Part shown: positions 5,913 to 7,218 of the stretch, one piece after another | Layout: each line of letters begins with the position of its first letter | Numbering within the stretch: position 1 is the stretch's first letter | Assembly (NCBI GenBank): GCA_030603265.1 | Contig: JAUVYD010000076.1 | Coordinates: 1 to 7,218 of the forward strand | Source of the DNA: Dehalococcoidia bacterium | GTDB taxonomy: Bacteria; Chloroflexota; Dehalococcoidia; GIF9; AB-539-J10 | DNA: 7,218 nt | Direction: 5' to 3' | Translations under genes and position numbers: made by a program | Notes under the pieces: model-generated | Seen by the model: the letters and a program-made list of their open reading frames with translations, nothing else | Database searches by the model: none | What the model was told of the DNA's origin: nothing

Positions 5913-6308
5913 GTGGAAAAAACCTATCTGCAGCCCAACAATGTTCCCAAACCGGCGGGGGACTATTCCCAGGGATTGACGGTCAAAGGGGGAACTCTCG
6001 TGATGATCTCCGGGCAGGTGCCCTGGGATGCCCAGGGGAAGCTGGTGGGGAAAGACGACCTCCAGGCACAGACCCGGCAGGTGTTCGAAAACCTGAAGAA
6101 CATGCTGGCCGCCGCCGGGGCGACGTTCAGTGACGCGGTCAAGCTTGGCATCTTCTTGAAGAACCGGGAGGATTTTCCCGTCGTTCGGGACATCCGAGCT
6201 CAGTACCTCACCCCTCCATTCCCCCCTACAACCCTCCTGGTGGTAAAGGATTTGGCCCGGGAAGAATGGCTGCTGGAGATTGAAGTCACGGCGGTAATCG
6301 AGCCCTAG
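5913..6308 (+). CDS. RidA (YjgF/YER057c/UK114) superfamily protein without the catalytic arginine
   Basis: A 131-residue cytoplasmic protein of normal length for the family; members form trimers with ligand sites between subunits. RidA proper hydrolyses reactive enamine/imine intermediates such as 2-aminoacrylate. Family marks are AGDYSQGLTVKGG (15-27), MISGQVPWDAQGKLVG (31-46), TRQVFENLKNMLAAAGA (54-70) and the closing LLEIEVTAV (120-128). In E. coli RidA the catalytic Arg105 sits in YPAR; here the aligned text is FPPT, so Thr106 takes its place. That argues for one of the arginine-free Rid subfamilies and against imine deaminase activity, as known from family studies. GTG 5913 has GGAGG (5901-5905) 7 bases upstream. 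Of 9 glycine codons, 6 are GGG, 2 GGA and 1 GGC, whereas the upstream genes favour GGC, suggesting a different origin. A small inverted repeat ATCTT/AAGAT (5854-5868) lies in its upstream region. It is divergent from the flavoprotein gene. Confidence 0.92.
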   Translation: MEKTYLQPNNVPKPAGDYSQGLTVKGGTLVMISGQVPWDAQGKLVGKDDLQAQTRQVFENLKNMLAAAGATFSDAVKLGIFLKNREDFPVVRDIRAQYLTPPFPPTTLLVVKDLAREEWLLEIEVTAVIEP

Positions 6309-6314
6309 GGACAG

Positions 6315-6329
6315 CCCGCGCTCTGCGGG
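6315..6329 (+). terminator. Short GC hairpin after the rid gene
   Basis: CCCGC (6315-6319) and GCGGG (6325-6329) form a 5-bp stem with a 5-base loop starting 7 bases after the rid stop. ACGTCG follows instead of a T-run, so only weak termination, or termination helped by Rho, is plausible. Confidence 0.3.
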
Positions 6330-6883
6330 ACGTCGTGCCCCTGCAACCTGTAACACGTACGAGAGGGACATCACGGAAACGACCCGCAGTCCCGGAAGAC
6401 CGCGAGTCGGACAGTTCTGGCGCCTCTGTCGGTCGCGAGATTGCACTTGTCGTCGCCCAGTGTCCGCGATTTCACACGCGACGGACCGCTCACCTTCACG
6501 GGCAAAGTCCTGTCGCCGGTCTCACAGAAACTGACCAGCGCCTGCAGATGGACTTGTTCGTCTCTGCGGAGTACGTTATGTCAGCTGCCGCGTCATGACC
6601 AGGGTTCTGTCCTGGAGAGTCGCCCCATCCGCGCATCACGGTCCTGCACCTGAGGTCACAGCCCGAATTGATGGGGAAGGCAGAAGGACTCGCCAAAGGC
6701 AGCGCCACTTCGCCGAGACAGCGGTTTGAAGGACTACCTCCCCGTTTGTCGGCGCCCCGGGCACACCACCGGCGTCACTCACTCAGCGTGACCGATGTGC
6801 GGCCGCTCACCACCGAACGAACATCGGGATGGTTGCCCTTTCATGCGTATGTTTTCGTGCCATAGCATGAGTTCCAGATCAGG
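6330..6883. other. Gene-free stretch between rid and the tRNA fragment
   Basis: I find no convincing coding region on either strand here. The open frames at 6335-6598, 6441-6653, 6496-6708 (minus) and 6668-6865 are Arg/Ser/Pro-rich and lack ribosome sites or recognisable motifs. A piece reading DFTRDGPLTFTGKVLSP near 6470-6520 looks slightly protein-like and, with a frameshift, could run into a segment DQRLQMDLFVSAEYVM (about 6535-6582), so a decayed gene cannot be excluded. A perfect 7-bp inverted repeat CCGATGT/ACATCGG lies at 6792-6798 and 6821-6827, around a GCGGCCGC palindrome. Confidence 0.5.
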
Positions 6884-6908
6884 GGTTCGAATCCAGTACC
6901 ACCCACCA
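6884..6908 (+). other. tRNA 3'-end fragment, possible attachment (att) site
   Basis: The sequence has the exact layout of a tRNA 3' end: GG, T-loop TTCGAAT (6886-6892), 3' T-stem CCAGT, 3' acceptor strand ACCACCC (6898-6904), discriminator A (6905) and encoded CCA (6906-6908). The matching 5' T-stem strand should be ACTGG, but the bases before the loop read AGGGG, which pairs only near the loop. No D-arm, anticodon arm or acceptor GGGTGGT is found at the right distance upstream. So this is a 3' fragment, not a working gene. Such pieces are left where integrases recombine within tRNA genes. GGGTGGT/ACCACCC with discriminator A would suit a tRNA-Lys among others; this is a guess. Confidence 0.6.
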
Positions 6909-6916
6909 AGTAAGCA

Positions 6917-6981
6917 GTCCCCACAACGATGAACTCCCCATCCGCAACTCCAATTGGAGAAGTGGTATCGCTATTGGGGAC
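6917..6981. repeat. Nested inverted repeats next to the tRNA fragment
   Basis: GTCCCCA (6917-6923) and TGGGGAC (6975-6981) are perfect inverted repeats. Near their centre is a 12-bp perfect palindrome, CTCCAATTGGAG (6948-6959). The whole 65-base unit could form a cruciform or a structured RNA. It starts 9 bases after the tRNA CCA. GGGGACAG-type ends are common in small repeats mobilised by transposases, but no element is identified. Confidence 0.4.
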
Positions 6982-7006
6982 AGGTTAGAGTAGCCGGAGA
7001 CAGGAC

Positions 7007-7035
7007 TTGACAATGCAGCCGCAGCGCTGTAGTTT
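7007..7035 (+). promoter_or_regulatory. Possible promoter reading out of the right edge
   Basis: A perfect TTGACA (7007-7012) is followed after 17 bases by TAGTTT (7030-7035), a poor -10 (3/6). If used, transcription would start near 7042 and run through the hairpins at 7077 and 7147. No coding start is visible before the window ends. Confidence 0.22.
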
Positions 7036-7076
7036 GGGGTTGCTGACGGTCAAGGATTGCCCGCCGACGATGAAGT

Positions 7077-7102
7077 GACATCATCACTCTGAGTGATGTG
7101 TC
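7077..7102. repeat. Strong hairpin, 12-bp stem with one bulge
   Basis: GACA, a bulged T, then CATCACTC, one T, GAGTGATG and TGTC: the two arms pair over 12 positions with a single bulge (the tip pair opens to make a normal loop). No T-run follows, so it is not a classical terminator on the plus strand. It may be a regulatory hairpin, a recombination site or part of a small repeat. Confidence 0.5.
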
Positions 7103-7146
7103 GTCTGCATGGAGTTCCGGGTGGCTGCGAGGCAGCTAGCCCGTCC

Positions 7147-7169
7147 GGTATTCTAGTCTGAGACTACCG
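7147..7169. repeat. Inverted repeat with 13-bp near-palindrome
   Basis: TAGTCT (7154-7159), G, AGACTA (7161-7166) is a perfect 6+6 palindrome around one base. CGG (7147-7149) and CCG (7167-7169) can add an outer stem with a 4-base bulge. It is the third strong inverted repeat within 260 bases. Confidence 0.4.
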
Positions 7170-7218
7170 AACAACTATCAGTTTGCCGGTTCGCATCTCC
7201 CGACAGGTTCGAAAAACC

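Noticed and set aside
6335..6708. Open frames on both strands in the gene-free stretch
   Set aside because: Low-quality composition (Arg/Ser/Pro-rich), no ribosome sites, no family motifs; at most a decayed gene.
6826..6908. A complete degenerate tRNA starting at GGGATGGTT (6826)
   Set aside because: GGGATGGT only resembles the expected GGGTGGT with an inserted base, and no D-arm or anticodon arm can be drawn between it and the T-loop.
7200..7207. CCGACAGG at the right edge, matching the core of the MITE-like terminal repeat
   Set aside because: Only 8 bases match and the surrounding bases differ, so chance is the simpler explanation.
1..7218. CRISPR array, toxin-antitoxin pair or phage defence operon
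   Set aside because: No regularly spaced direct repeats, no cas-like or paired small genes, and no nuclease, ATPase or methylase motifs of such systems were seen.

Overview
The window is a bacterial chromosomal segment of moderately high G+C. The gene set (branched-chain amino acid type ABC uptake genes, a DegV protein, a tandem-repeat lipoprotein, an arylmalonate decarboxylase-like protein, an iron-sulfur flavoprotein and a Rid protein) and the anaerobe-type [4Fe-4S] flavoprotein motif suggest an anaerobic, probably uncultured bacterium. The duplicated lipoprotein domain reminds me of proteins from Dehalococcoidia (Chloroflexota), but that is an impression and no marker gene here proves it.

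Layout. Positions 1-2578 hold a minus-strand block: degV-like gene, then a livK-type binding lipoprotein, then the start of a livH-type permease that runs off the left edge. This looks like the head of an ABC uptake operon. Positions 2579-2804 are a divergent intergenic region with an extended -10 promoter and a 12-bp perfect palindrome, followed on the plus strand by a secreted lipoprotein made of two gapless 113-residue repeats (2805-3626). Positions 3627-4262 look remodelled. An 18-bp inverted repeat pair bounds a 168-bp MITE-like unit, and an 84-codon coding-like ORF begins 4 bp beyond its right end. Then comes a plus-strand arylmalonate decarboxylase/Asp-Glu racemase-fold protein (4263-5060) whose catalytic cysteine position appears to be glycine. 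It converges on a minus-strand Isf-type iron-sulfur flavoprotein (5097-5690). That gene diverges from a plus-strand RidA-family protein (5913-6308) that lacks the catalytic arginine and has a different codon style from its neighbours.

Positions 6309-7218 hold no convincing gene. They contain several strong inverted repeats and, at 6884-6908, the exact 3' end of a tRNA gene (T-loop through CCA) without a matching 5' part. This is the usual signature of an attachment site left by tRNA-targeting integration. Together with the MITE-like unit and the compositionally odd rid gene, it makes the right half look like an accessory region.

The clearest points for follow-up are the two enzyme-family members missing key catalytic residues, the MITE-like element beside a possibly truncated gene, and the tRNA-end att-like remnant. 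I did not find a convincing wholly new multi-gene system.
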